Assembly: GCA_018970785.1 (NCBI GenBank)
Contig: JAGWVR010000012.1
Location: 1-54,368 of the forward strand
Reading direction: 5' to 3'
From: Planctomycetota bacterium
Lineage (GTDB): Bacteria; Planctomycetota; Planctomycetia; Pirellulales; UBA1268
DNA length: 54,368 nt
Positions 1-7,810 of this stretch are shown in pieces. Each line of letters opens with the position of its first letter. Position 1 is the stretch's first letter. The position numbers and the translations under genes are program-made. The notes under the pieces were generated by a model that was not told the DNA's origin, did no database searches, and was given only the letters and a program-made list of their open reading frames with translations.

Positions 1-503
1 CGCGGGCTTACGCAGGCGGAGGGAACGCCAAGGGTTCCCTCGCCTGCGGCGGTCGCACCTCCGGGCGACCGTGGCCGCCGCCAGTGGCGGCGGCGGGGGC
101 GCGCTGGGTGAACCTCCACGAGTCGCGGAGGGGCTGCCCATGCCCCGGGAGCCGGCGTTCAGGCGACGAGCGGAGCCATGGATGGCGAAGCGAAGTCGTC
201 TGCGAGCGAGCGAAGGCCTGGAAGGCCGAAGTGAGCGTCCGGCGATGGGGCGTGGGCAGCCCCGACCCATGGCCAATCACCGCTGCCCCAGCACTGCGCT
301 CCGCCCGGCGACCGTAAGCCGGCCCCGTCGCGAGAACGTCGGCGACGGGGCGTAGGCAGTCCCGACCCCGCACCAGCACGCGTTGTATACCCGGGTGAGC
401 GTAGGCCTCGACCCACGCCGGGACGGCGGCGACGCCCGCCCCTGGGTCGAGTGGTAAACTCTTTCGCTCGTGTTCGATCCGGACGCCGAGGGGGAGGTGA
501 GCC
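1..503. other. Intergenic region with several hairpins, no gene
   Basis: I see no convincing gene here; the open frames lack protein-like composition and look like products of high GC. The stretch holds a bulged hairpin at 11-48 (listed separately), a perfect 9-bp GC stem at 74-82/86-94, a 9-bp stem CCCCGTCGC/GCGACGGGG at 322-330/341-349, and a near-duplicate block of about 28 bases at 241-268 and 340-367. The start of the next gene has a strong Shine-Dalgarno sequence (GGGGGAGGTGA) at about 490-500. A TAAACT hexamer at 456-461 could be a -10 element, but I see no matching -35. Confidence 0.6.
11..48. repeat. Bulged hairpin, family-1 palindromic repeat (copy 0)
   Basis: Bases 11-26 pair with 34-48 to give a 15-bp stem with one unpaired G (base 19) in the 5' arm and a GCCAAGG loop at 27-33. 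The same design, with a different stem sequence and loop GCCGAGG, occurs at about 2012-2049, 31326-31365 and 31448-31487. I therefore group them as one family in which structure is kept while sequence varies. Function is unknown; an RNA-level hairpin or a REP-like mobile palindrome are both possible. Confidence 0.6.
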
Positions 504-1970
504 ATGACGATCCACCGCCGTGATCTGCTCGAACGGACACTGGCCCTGGCCGCCGCGTCCCTGGCCGGGATGCCCCGCCTCGGCGCCGCCGAGGCCCCCG
601 CCACCACCCCGCGCCGCGTCGGGCCCAACGACAAGCTGCGCGTCGCCGTCGTCGGCACCAACGGCCGCGGCGGCGAGCACATCTCGCAGTGGCTCGCCCA
701 CCCCGAGACGGAGCTGGCGGCGATCTGCGACTGCGACCCGGCCGCGTTCGGCAAGTACGAGAAGCGCTTCGCGTCGCTCCAGCGCCCGCCGCAGTACGAG
801 AAGGACATCCGCAAGCTCCTCGAGCGGAAGGACATCGACCTGGTGTCGATCGCCTCGCCCAACCACTGGCACGCGCTGATGGCGATCTGGGCGATGCAGG
901 CCGGCAAGGACGTGTACGTCGAGAAGCCCTGCAGCCACACCGTCGAAGAGGGACGGGTGATCACGCAGTGGGCACGGAAGCTCGGGAAGATGTGCCAGAT
1001 GGGGGCGCAGAGCCGGAGCATGACCGGGATGCGCGAGACGATCGACTTCGTCCGCAGCGGCAAGCTCGGGGCGGTGAAGGTCGCCCACGCGCTGTGCTAC
1101 AAGCGCCGCCCGAGCATCGGTCTGGTCGACACGCCGGCGCCGCTGCCGCCGGGGCTCGACTTCGACCTCTGGGCCGGCCCGGCCCCGGCCGAGGTCCCGA
1201 TCCGCCAGCGCCTCCACTACGACTGGCACTGGGACAAGCGCACCGGCAACGGCGACATCGGCAACCAGAACCCCCACGAGCTCGACAAGGCGCGCTGGGG
1301 ACTCGGCAAGGCCGAGTTCCCCCGCCGCGTCGTCAGCCTCGGCGGCCGCCTCGGCTACCGCGACAACGGCGACGTCGCCAACAGCCAGGTCACCATCTTC
1401 CAGTGGGACGACGCCCTCCTCATCTCCGACGTCCGGGGACTTGAGATCAAGACACCAGTCACCTTCGGCCTCCAGGGAGGGCCGCTCGCCGTCGGCAACA
1501 TCTGGTGGGGCACCGAGGGCTACGCGGTGTCGACCAATTACCAGTCGGGGGCGGCGTTCGACTACGACGGACACGAACTGGGGAAGTGGAGCGGCGGCTC
1601 GAGCCAGGCCCATTTCGCCAACCTCGTGACCGCGATCAAGAGCCGTAACCACGCCGATCTCGTCCTCGACATCGAGGAGGGGCATCTGTCCAGCGCCCTG
1701 GCCCACCTCGGCAACGTCTCCTGGACGCTCGGCACGGCGGTGCCGGCCGGCACGCGGCCCACGCTTTCCGCCAACGACGCGGCGGTGAAGAAGACGCTCG
1801 AGAGCTTCGAGGCCCACCTCGCCGAGAACGGGGTCGACTTCGCCGACACGAAGCTGTTCCTGGGACGGGAGCTCGAGATCGACCCGCAGGCCGAACGGGC
1901 CGTCGACGGCGCTGCCAACGCGCTGTTCACGAAGGAATACCGCAAGGGCTACGAACTGCCGCGCGTCTGA
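504..1970 (+). CDS. Tat-exported Gfo/Idh/MocA family oxidoreductase
   Basis: This is a 488-residue NAD(P)-dependent oxidoreductase-like protein. The N-terminus has a twin-arginine motif (HRRDLL, residues 4-9), a hydrophobic stretch and an AEA-type cleavage site near residue 31, so it should be exported folded, presumably with its cofactor. The Rossmann fold starts at about residue 46 (RVAVVGTNGRGG), and the family's EKPC motif follows (VEKPCSHT, about residues 140-147). Family members usually oxidise or epimerise sugars and cyclitols; planctomycetes carry many Tat-exported paralogues of unknown substrate. The start is fixed by a strong Shine-Dalgarno sequence just upstream. It is monocistronic, and a hairpin repeat follows the stop. 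The family is clear, the substrate unknown. Confidence 0.93.
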   Translation: MTIHRRDLLERTLALAAASLAGMPRLGAAEAPATTPRRVGPNDKLRVAVVGTNGRGGEHISQWLAHPETELAAICDCDPAAFGKYEKRFASLQRPPQYEKDIRKLLERKDIDLVSIASPNHWHALMAIWAMQAGKDVYVEKPCSHTVEEGRVITQWARKLGKMCQMGAQSRSMTGMRETIDFVRSGKLGAVKVAHALCYKRRPSIGLVDTPAPLPPGLDFDLWAGPAPAEVPIRQRLHYDWHWDKRTGNGDIGNQNPHELDKARWGLGKAEFPRRVVSLGGRLGYRDNGDVANSQVTIFQWDDALLISDVRGLEIKTPVTFGLQGGPLAVGNIWWGTEGYAVSTNYQSGAAFDYDGHELGKWSGGSSQAHFANLVTAIKSRNHADLVLDIEEGHLSSALAHLGNVSWTLGTAVPAGTRPTLSANDAAVKKTLESFEAHLAENGVDFADTKLFLGRELEIDPQAERAVDGAANALFTKEYRKGYELPRV

Positions 1971-1972
1971 AC

Positions 1973-2050
1973 TGTCCGCGGACAAAGCCCTCCCTGGCCT
2001 TTGTCCACGCAGGCGACCGCGGGAAACGCCGAGGGCTTCCCGGGTCGCCG
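1973..2050. repeat. Family-1 palindromic repeat (copy 1)
   Basis: The element lies 2 bases after the oxidoreductase stop. It opens with a 12-base perfect palindrome (1973-1984). Then come GGACAAAG...CTTTGTCC arms (1980-2006) and a second hairpin (about 2012-2049) with a bulged G and GCCGAGG loop. Stretches such as GGCGACCGCGGGAAACGCC are shared exactly with the two copies at 31287-31493. It could also act as a transcription terminator for the upstream gene, although no T-tract follows. Confidence 0.75.
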
Positions 2051-2096
2051 GCGGCCGATTCCCTGGGCCACGGGCTCCGAACCGGCTGGATCGCGG

Positions 2097-2627
2097 TCAG
2101 CCGTCGACGGGTCGCTCCGGGCCGGCGAGGTGGAGCTGCCAGAACTCGAGGTCGAGCCAGCGGCCGAACTTGAACCCCGCCTGGCGGATCGTGCCGGCGT
2201 GGGCGAACCCCGCCCGGCGGTGGAGCGCCTTGCTGGCGACGTTGTCGGCGTCGATGCCGCCGACGAGGAGGTGCACCTCCCGGGCGGTCGCCTCGGCGAC
2301 GATCGCCGCGAGCAACCGGCGCCCGACGCCACGGCCACGGTGGGCGGGGTGGACGTAGACCGAGTGCTCGACGGTGTACTTGAACGCCGGGAAGGGGCGG
2401 AACGGGCCCCAGGTGGCGAACCCGGCCAGCGCCCCGTCGTCGGCCTCGATGCCGAGCACCGGCAGGCCCGCCCGGGACTTGCCGTCCCACCAGGCGGCGA
2501 CCGTCTCGGCACCGCGCGGGTGGTATTCGTAGAGGGCGGTGGTGCCGACGATGGCGTCGTTGTAGATCTCGCGGATCGCCCCGAGGTGCCGTGGGGCACA
2601 GCGGATCACGCCGGGATCGCCGCTCAC
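2097..2627 (-). CDS. GNAT acetyltransferase, phosphinothricin/YncA type
   Basis: The 176-residue protein has the layout of the PAT/YncA branch of the GNAT fold: an N-terminal IYNDAIVGTTALYE segment, WW in the AWWDGK region, an ATWGPFRPFPAFKYTVE stretch, and the acetyl-CoA loop V-HPAHRGRGVGRRLL. Members N-acetylate amino acids or amino-acid analogues in the cytoplasm. I chose a GTG start at 2627 because it has a GGAGGG Shine-Dalgarno sequence and overlaps the symporter stop by 4 bases (GTGA). A longer frame to 2792 has no protein-like content. It is the last gene of a three-gene operon with a transporter, so the substrate may be what the transporter imports (inference). Confidence 0.88.
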   Translation of the reverse strand: MSGDPGVIRCAPRHLGAIREIYNDAIVGTTALYEYHPRGAETVAAWWDGKSRAGLPVLGIEADDGALAGFATWGPFRPFPAFKYTVEHSVYVHPAHRGRGVGRRLLAAIVAEATAREVHLLVGGIDADNVASKALHRRAGFAHAGTIRQAGFKFGRWLDLEFWQLHLAGPERPVDG

Positions 2628-4372
2628 GTCCGCCCCTCCGCCGGCCGTGGCGCCGTCAGCAGCGACACCGCGACGAGGACCACGAACCCCAGCGGGATCG
2701 TCACCAGACCCGGTTGGCTGAAGGGCATCGGTGCCGCCTCGCGCGACCAGCCGTAGACCTTCTCGAAGGTGTCGGCGGAGAGGAGGATCCACGCCAGCGA
2801 CGACAGCATCCCGACCGTGACGGCGGCGACGATCCCCTGCTTGGTCGTCCGCGGCCAGAACAGCAGCATCACCAGCGCCGGCAGATTGGCGCTGGCGGCG
2901 ATGTTGAACGCCCAGCCGACGAGGAAGCTGACGTTGAAGTCGCGGAACACGATCCCGAGGCCCATCGCCACGACGCCGAGGACGACGGCCGCGACCTTGC
3001 CGCAGCGGACCTTCTCGTGGTCGGTCATCGCCACGCCGAGGACGTGCTCGACGAGGTCGTGGGCCACCGCGCCGCTCCCCGCCATGATCAATCCGCTCAC
3101 CGTGCCGAGCACGGTGGTGAAGGCGATCGCCGAGACGACCGCGAACAGCGTGTCGTTGAAGCTCTTGGCCAGCAGCGGCGCCGCCATGTTGGTGTCGGTC
3201 GGGTCGAGGGCCCCGGAGGTCATCGCCCCGAGGCCGAGGTACAGGGTGAGGACGTAGAACACGCCGATCGCGGCAATCCCCACCACCGTGCTGCGCCGTG
3301 CCGCCTCGCCGTCCTTGACGGTGTAGTAGCGGATGAGGATGTGCGGCAGCGAGGCGGTGCCGCAGAACAGGGCGAGCATCAGGCTGGCGAAGTCGAGCCG
3401 GTCGGCGAGCTTGCCCGTGGTCAGCCCCTTGAACGAGCCCCCCGGCTTGAGCAGCTCCGCCCCGGAGCGGACGACGGGGGTGAACGTCGTCTCGGTGCCG
3501 GCGGCGGTGGCGGCCTTTTTTCCCGCCCAGGTGACGATCGACGAGTCCTCGAGCACGGCGAGGTATTCAAGCGCCCCCAGCGGGCCGGTCTCGCGCCGCC
3601 CGGCGAACCGCGCCGGCAGGGCGGCGATCGTCCCCACGGGGCGGAGGTCGTGGTCGCGCGACTGCGCCACCCCGTCGACGAGCACGGCACCCGCGGGGGT
3701 CACGGTGCGGACCTGCGGCGTGAGGTCTTCCGTGCCGGGGCGGCCGGCATTCTCCTTCAGGCCGCGCTGGAGGATCAGCACGGTGAGGACGCCGCAGAAA
3801 AACACCAGCAGCGACCCCTTGATGAACTGGACCCACGTCGTCGACACCATCCCGGCGGTGACGACGATCAGGGTCACGGTGACGCCGACGAGGATCACCC
3901 CTGCCTCGTGCGGCAGGCCGAGCAGCGGGCGGATCAGCGACCCGGCCCCGACCATCTGCGGGATCAGGTAGAAGACGCTCACCACCAACGTCGAGATCGC
4001 CACCGCGAGCTTGATGCCGCGGCTGCGGAACCGGGCGTCGAGCGCGTCGGCGAAGGTGAACCGGCCGAGCGCCTTGATCGGCTCGGCGATCACGAACAGG
4101 GCGACGATCCAGCCGGCGAGGAATCCGATCGAGTACAGGAAGCCGTCGTAGCCGGTGAAGGCGATCATCCCGCAGATGCCGAGGAACGACGCCGCGGAGA
4201 GATAGTCCCCCGCGAAGGCGATGCCGTTGACGAACCAGTGGATCTGACCGTGGGCGGCGTAGTAGCCGGCCGCCGACTGGCCGCGCCGGCCGAGGAAGAA
4301 CGACAGGCCGAGGACACCGAGCACGAAGGCGGCGAAGATCGCGACCGCGGTCGCCGAGGTCTCGTGGAGCAT
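2624..4372 (-). CDS. Sodium/solute symporter, ActP (cation/acetate) type
   Basis: This is a 582-residue inner-membrane transporter of the sodium:solute symporter family. About thirteen hydrophobic segments can be seen. The first is followed by GRRGQSAAGYYAAHGQIHWFVNGIA and GDYLSAASFLGI, which resemble ActP/YjcG. An extra hydrophilic block of roughly 110 residues (about 210-320, around DLTPQVRTV to the AELLKPGG region) lies between transmembrane segments, as in long actinobacterial and planctomycete ActP relatives. The gene starts 6 bases after the DUF485 gene, with its GGAGG inside that gene's end. Pairing of DUF485 with ActP is well known (yjcH-actP), which supports transport of acetate or another short carboxylate. 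The exact substrate is not established. Confidence 0.9.
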   Translation of the reverse strand: MLHETSATAVAIFAAFVLGVLGLSFFLGRRGQSAAGYYAAHGQIHWFVNGIAFAGDYLSAASFLGICGMIAFTGYDGFLYSIGFLAGWIVALFVIAEPIKALGRFTFADALDARFRSRGIKLAVAISTLVVSVFYLIPQMVGAGSLIRPLLGLPHEAGVILVGVTVTLIVVTAGMVSTTWVQFIKGSLLVFFCGVLTVLILQRGLKENAGRPGTEDLTPQVRTVTPAGAVLVDGVAQSRDHDLRPVGTIAALPARFAGRRETGPLGALEYLAVLEDSSIVTWAGKKAATAAGTETTFTPVVRSGAELLKPGGSFKGLTTGKLADRLDFASLMLALFCGTASLPHILIRYYTVKDGEAARRSTVVGIAAIGVFYVLTLYLGLGAMTSGALDPTDTNMAAPLLAKSFNDTLFAVVSAIAFTTVLGTVSGLIMAGSGAVAHDLVEHVLGVAMTDHEKVRCGKVAAVVLGVVAMGLGIVFRDFNVSFLVGWAFNIAASANLPALVMLLFWPRTTKQGIVAAVTVGMLSSLAWILLSADTFEKVYGWSREAAPMPFSQPGLVTIPLGFVVLVAVSLLTAPRPAEGRT

Positions 4373-4378
4373 CGGCCG

Positions 4379-4630
4379 TCAGCCTCCGGAACGGTCCGAG
4401 CGCAGGACCATGTAGACGACGGCGAGGAGGAAGGCGGCGGCGATCAGCCCCATCCCGTAGGCGATCGCCAGATTCACGCCGCCGAAGGGGCGCTTCGACA
4501 GCAGGTCGGGCCGCACCAGCACCAGCGCCATGAACCCGCCGTAGAGGGCGACGTACAGCCAGAACAGCAGCAGTCCCGTCCGCCGGCCGGCGGGGGTCGT
4601 CGGTGGCTGGCCGTCGCCCGGTCGGTGCAT
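4379..4630 (-). CDS. DUF485 membrane protein (YjcH-like)
   Basis: The 83-residue protein has two transmembrane helices (about residues 20-38 and 53-72) separated by a short loop with RPFGGVNLAIAYG, the typical DUF485 core. Such proteins precede acetate-type symporters in operons and may be accessory subunits; no biochemical role is settled. I start at the ATG at 4630, preceded by GGGGGA; the open frame continues to 4735 but the added residues are low-complexity and would overlap a strong hairpin. It is the first gene of the DUF485-symporter-acetyltransferase operon. Confidence 0.85.
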   Translation of the reverse strand: MHRPGDGQPPTTPAGRRTGLLLFWLYVALYGGFMALVLVRPDLLSKRPFGGVNLAIAYGMGLIAAAFLLAVVYMVLRSDRSGG

Positions 4631-4682
4631 GCCGCGTCGTTCCCCCGAGGAGTTCACGGGGGCGATTGTAGCCTGCCGAGTG

Positions 4683-4732
4683 GCCGCCGCCGGCGGCGGC
4701 AGCCCGCGGCGCGGGAAATCGCCGCCGCGGGC
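4683..4732 (-). terminator. Paired GC hairpins after the chitinase gene
   Basis: Between the chitinase stop (4762) and the DUF485 start (4630) are an 18-base perfect palindrome (4683-4700) and a 9-bp stem GCCCGCGGC/GCCGCGGGC (about 4702-4732). Read on the minus strand these follow the chitinase stop. No T-tract follows, so this is a structural guess at a terminator or a transcription pause. Confidence 0.4.
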
Positions 4733-4761
4733 CACCGTCGTGCCGGGTCATGCCGCGGCGC

Positions 4762-7623
4762 TCACCAACCCGGGGAGAGCGGCGTGATCACACCGTCGCC
4801 ACCGATGACGATCTCGCCGGTCAGCCGGCTCCGGGAGCGGATCGAGGCGAAGCTCTCGTCGATCACCCACGACGCATAGGCCGCCGTGAGCAGGCTCTCG
4901 GGCGATGTCGTCGCGTCGTTGGAGATGTCCCAGAACATCATTCCCCCGAGACCGGAATCGGACGCCCACTGCGCCTTCTGGGCGATCGTCGTCGGGGTCT
5001 CGAACGAGCTGAAGATCCCCTCGGTGCCGCTGTACAGATAGGCGGCCTGGGCGCGATCGTCCCAGTGGAGTTTCCACGTGCTCCCGGCGGCCTGGAGCTT
5101 GGCGAGCATCTCCTTGTAGTCGTAGTTGCCCGGCTCGAAGCTCCCCGGCGCCGCCCCCGCCGACTTCTCGGCGTAGCCGCCGTCGCCGCCGTCGATCACC
5201 CCCTTCCAGGCGCGCGTGTACATCGGCGCGCCGAGGACGATCTTCCGCGGATCGACGCCGGCCTTGGCGTAGGCGGCGACCGCGGTGCGGATGTCGTAGC
5301 CGGCCGGATCGCCGGTGAACGCCGCCAGATGGCCCGTCGTCGGCTCCCAGGTGCCGTGGAAGTCGTAGGTCATGACGTTGAAGAACGCGACCGACGGCGC
5401 CAGACCGGCGGCGTTGAAGTTCGCGATCTTGTCGATCCCCGCCGGCGCCGCGACCGAGATCTCGTAGCGCCTCCCGGTGCGTGCCTCGAGGCCGTCGAGC
5501 TTGGCGCGGAACGTCGCCAGCAGCAGGGCGTAGTTCTGCCCGTCGGCCGGGCTCGCCGAGTTGCCTGCCTCGCCGCCACCCCCCGGATACTCCCAGTCGA
5601 AGTCGATGCCGTCGAACATCCGGTAGGTCTCGAGGAACTTCACCAGTGACGCGGCGAACGTCTCGCGCCCCGTCGCCGTCGCGCAGACGGTGCTGAAGTG
5701 GTCGGACAGCGTCCAGCCACCGACCGCGATGTTCACCCGGAGATGCGGGTACTTCTCCTTGAGCTGGGCGAGTTGGTTGAAGTTGCCCCACACCGTCTGC
5801 GTGGCGCGCGGATCCCCCGGCGGGTAGTACCAGAGGTCGGCCTCGCCGCTCACCGTCTCCCCGGCCGGGAAGCGCTTCTCGACGGCGGCGTAGCTGTCGA
5901 ACAGCGCCACGTTGCCGTCGCTCTTGAGGTCGAGGAACGAATAGATGAGGTGCGTGAGCTTCTCGGCCGGGACGTCGGCGACCTGGAAGTTGCGGCCGTA
6001 GATGCCCCACTCGGGGAAGTAGGCCGCCAGCACCCGGTCGTGGCGGGCGATCGGGAGGGTGCCGGGATCGGGGGGCGGCGCGACGTCGTCGTTGACGATC
6101 CTGCCGGTGGCGGTGGCCTGCCCGAGCGTGGCGTTCTGCGGGGCGGTGAGCACCAGCGTGAACGTCTCGTCGGACTCGACCTGGGCGTCACCGATCACCG
6201 CCACGGCCACCTCCTGCCGTGTCGAGCCGGCCGGGAACGTGACCGTGCCGGTGGCCGCGGTGTAATCGCTGCCGGCCGTCGCCGTGCCGTTGGCCGTCGC
6301 GTAGCTCACCGTCACGGGCGCCGTCGCCGCCTGCGACAGCGTCACGGCGAACAGCGCCCGCGCCGTCGCCCCCGCGGCCCCCTCCGTCACCGTCGCGCCG
6401 GCTACCGTCACCACCGGAACCGTAGGCGCGGGTGGGGGCGTCGTTCCCCCCAACGGTGCGCCGTCGAGCGTCCAATTCGTCGGCGCTGCGACCGTGCCGG
6501 CGGTGGTGGTGGCGGAGAACCCGAAGCTCACCGCACCACCGACGGGCACCGCGCCGTTCCAGCCGGCGTCACGGACGACGTAGCCCGTCCCGCCGGCCAC
6601 CGTCGTCCGGCTGTCGATCGAGCCGTTCCACAGCGAGCTGATCGCCCACGGCGCGGTGAACCCCAACCGCCACCCGGCCAGGGCCGTCAGGCCACCGTTC
6701 TTCAGCGTCACCTGCCCCTGGAACCCTCCCTGCCACTGGTTGACGATCGAGAACGTCGCCGTCACCCCCTGCCCGGCCGGCGGGGTGTCGTCGTTGGTGA
6801 TCGTGGCGGTGGCGGTCGACTGCCCGAGCGAAGCCCCCTGCGCCGCGGTGAGCTTGAGCGCGAACGTCTCGTCGGGTTCGACCGTCGCGTCGCCGATCAC
6901 CGCCACGGCCACCTCCTGCCGCGTCGATCCGGCCGGGAACGTGATCGTGCCGGTGGCCGCGGTGTAATCGCTGCCGGCCGTCGCCGTGCCGTTGGCCGTC
7001 GCGTAGCTCACCGTCACCGGCGTGGCCGAGGCCTGCGACAACGTCACCGCGAACAGCGCCCGGCCGCCGCTCCCGGCCGCCCCCTCGGCGACGCTCGTGC
7101 CCGCCACCGACACCACCGGCAGGGCCGGCGGTGCCGTCCCCCCCAGTGCCACGCCGTTGAGGACCCAGCCGGTCGGCGCCGGCGGCAGGACGCCGGTCAC
7201 GGCCGGGGTGGCGACGAACCCGAAACCGAGCTTCTTGCCGGCGTCGATCGTCGCGTTCCAGCCGACGTTGGCGACGGTGTAGGTCGTGCCGACGCGCGAC
7301 ACGATCTTCGCGTCCCAGATCGACGTGATCGTCGCCGTCGAGTCGAACGACAGCTTCCAGTCGGGGATCGCGGCGGCGGTCTGGTTGTCGAGCGTGATCG
7401 CCCCCTGGAAGCCGCTGCCCCAGGAATCGCTCACCGAGTAACCGGGCACGACGCCGGCGAGCAGGGCCCGCGATTCGAGCGACTCGCACGCCAACCGTGC
7501 CCGGCCCGCGAGGCGGGTCGCCGAGCGTCGCTGCTGCCGCGTCGCCCGGGGAGCCGCCCCGCTGCGGGGGGCGGCGTCGTCATTGCCGGAGAATCGACCT
7601 GCGAACCATGCGCGCGAGAACAT
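4762..7623 (-). CDS. Modular secreted GH18 chitinase (CBM2/Calx-beta x2)
   Basis: This is a 953-residue exported glycoside hydrolase. The N-terminus has a planctomycete LEPR-XLL-like motif (ESLESRALLAG, residues 47-57) instead of a plain signal peptide. Then follow a CBM2-like carbohydrate-binding module (about 58-162), a Calx-beta domain (about 168-280), a second CBM2-like module (about 286-393) and a second Calx-beta (about 403-515). The GH18 barrel runs from about 528 to 940. The catalytic signature DGIDFDWE is at 671-678, with Glu678 the expected acid/base, so cleavage of chitin or a related GlcNAc polymer is likely. The two Calx-beta modules share a nearly identical stretch of about 127 bases 702 bases apart, pointing to recent duplication or gene conversion. 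A GGAGG precedes the ATG. It is a single gene. Confidence 0.93.
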   Translation of the reverse strand: MFSRAWFAGRFSGNDDAAPRSGAAPRATRQQRRSATRLAGRARLACESLESRALLAGVVPGYSVSDSWGSGFQGAITLDNQTAAAIPDWKLSFDSTATITSIWDAKIVSRVGTTYTVANVGWNATIDAGKKLGFGFVATPAVTGVLPPAPTGWVLNGVALGGTAPPALPVVSVAGTSVAEGAAGSGGRALFAVTLSQASATPVTVSYATANGTATAGSDYTAATGTITFPAGSTRQEVAVAVIGDATVEPDETFALKLTAAQGASLGQSTATATITNDDTPPAGQGVTATFSIVNQWQGGFQGQVTLKNGGLTALAGWRLGFTAPWAISSLWNGSIDSRTTVAGGTGYVVRDAGWNGAVPVGGAVSFGFSATTTAGTVAAPTNWTLDGAPLGGTTPPPAPTVPVVTVAGATVTEGAAGATARALFAVTLSQAATAPVTVSYATANGTATAGSDYTAATGTVTFPAGSTRQEVAVAVIGDAQVESDETFTLVLTAPQNATLGQATATGRIVNDDVAPPPDPGTLPIARHDRVLAAYFPEWGIYGRNFQVADVPAEKLTHLIYSFLDLKSDGNVALFDSYAAVEKRFPAGETVSGEADLWYYPPGDPRATQTVWGNFNQLAQLKEKYPHLRVNIAVGGWTLSDHFSTVCATATGRETFAASLVKFLETYRMFDGIDFDWEYPGGGGEAGNSASPADGQNYALLLATFRAKLDGLEARTGRRYEISVAAPAGIDKIANFNAAGLAPSVAFFNVMTYDFHGTWEPTTGHLAAFTGDPAGYDIRTAVAAYAKAGVDPRKIVLGAPMYTRAWKGVIDGGDGGYAEKSAGAAPGSFEPGNYDYKEMLAKLQAAGSTWKLHWDDRAQAAYLYSGTEGIFSSFETPTTIAQKAQWASDSGLGGMMFWDISNDATTSPESLLTAAYASWVIDESFASIRSRSRLTGEIVIGGDGVITPLSPGW

Positions 7624-7767
7624 GGGGGCCTCCGTTCATGGATGGAGTTCCGGACAGGAGAAGAGACCGGTCCACCTTCCGGAGCGGCTGCCCCCACGCG
7701 CCACGCTCCCGGACCGGTTCCTCCATTCCTACGCGCCGCGCGCACGGCCGCAAGCAACGGGCGTGGA

Positions 7768-7793
7768 GATTCGGCGCGGTGTCGCGCCGAATC
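7768..7793 (-). terminator. Perfect hairpin ending the sulfatase operon
   Basis: GATTCGGCGCG and its exact complement form an 11-bp stem with a 4-base loop (GTGT). It lies 18 bases beyond the stop of the last sulfatase gene and before the start of the chitinase on the same strand. The position suits a terminator separating the two transcription units. No T-run follows on the minus strand, so rho-independent termination would be atypical. Confidence 0.5.
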
Positions 7794-7810
7794 CCGGCGT
7801 GGCGGCGGCG

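Noticed and set aside
159..1985. 608-codon antisense frame opposite the oxidoreductase
   Set aside because: Composition is low in hydrophobic structure, no motif is found, and the plus-strand gene has a clear family assignment.
2591..4879. 762-codon frame opposite the symporter
   Set aside because: It is dominated by Arg, Asp, His and Glu without domain signs, which is typical of the complement of a membrane-protein gene in GC-rich DNA.
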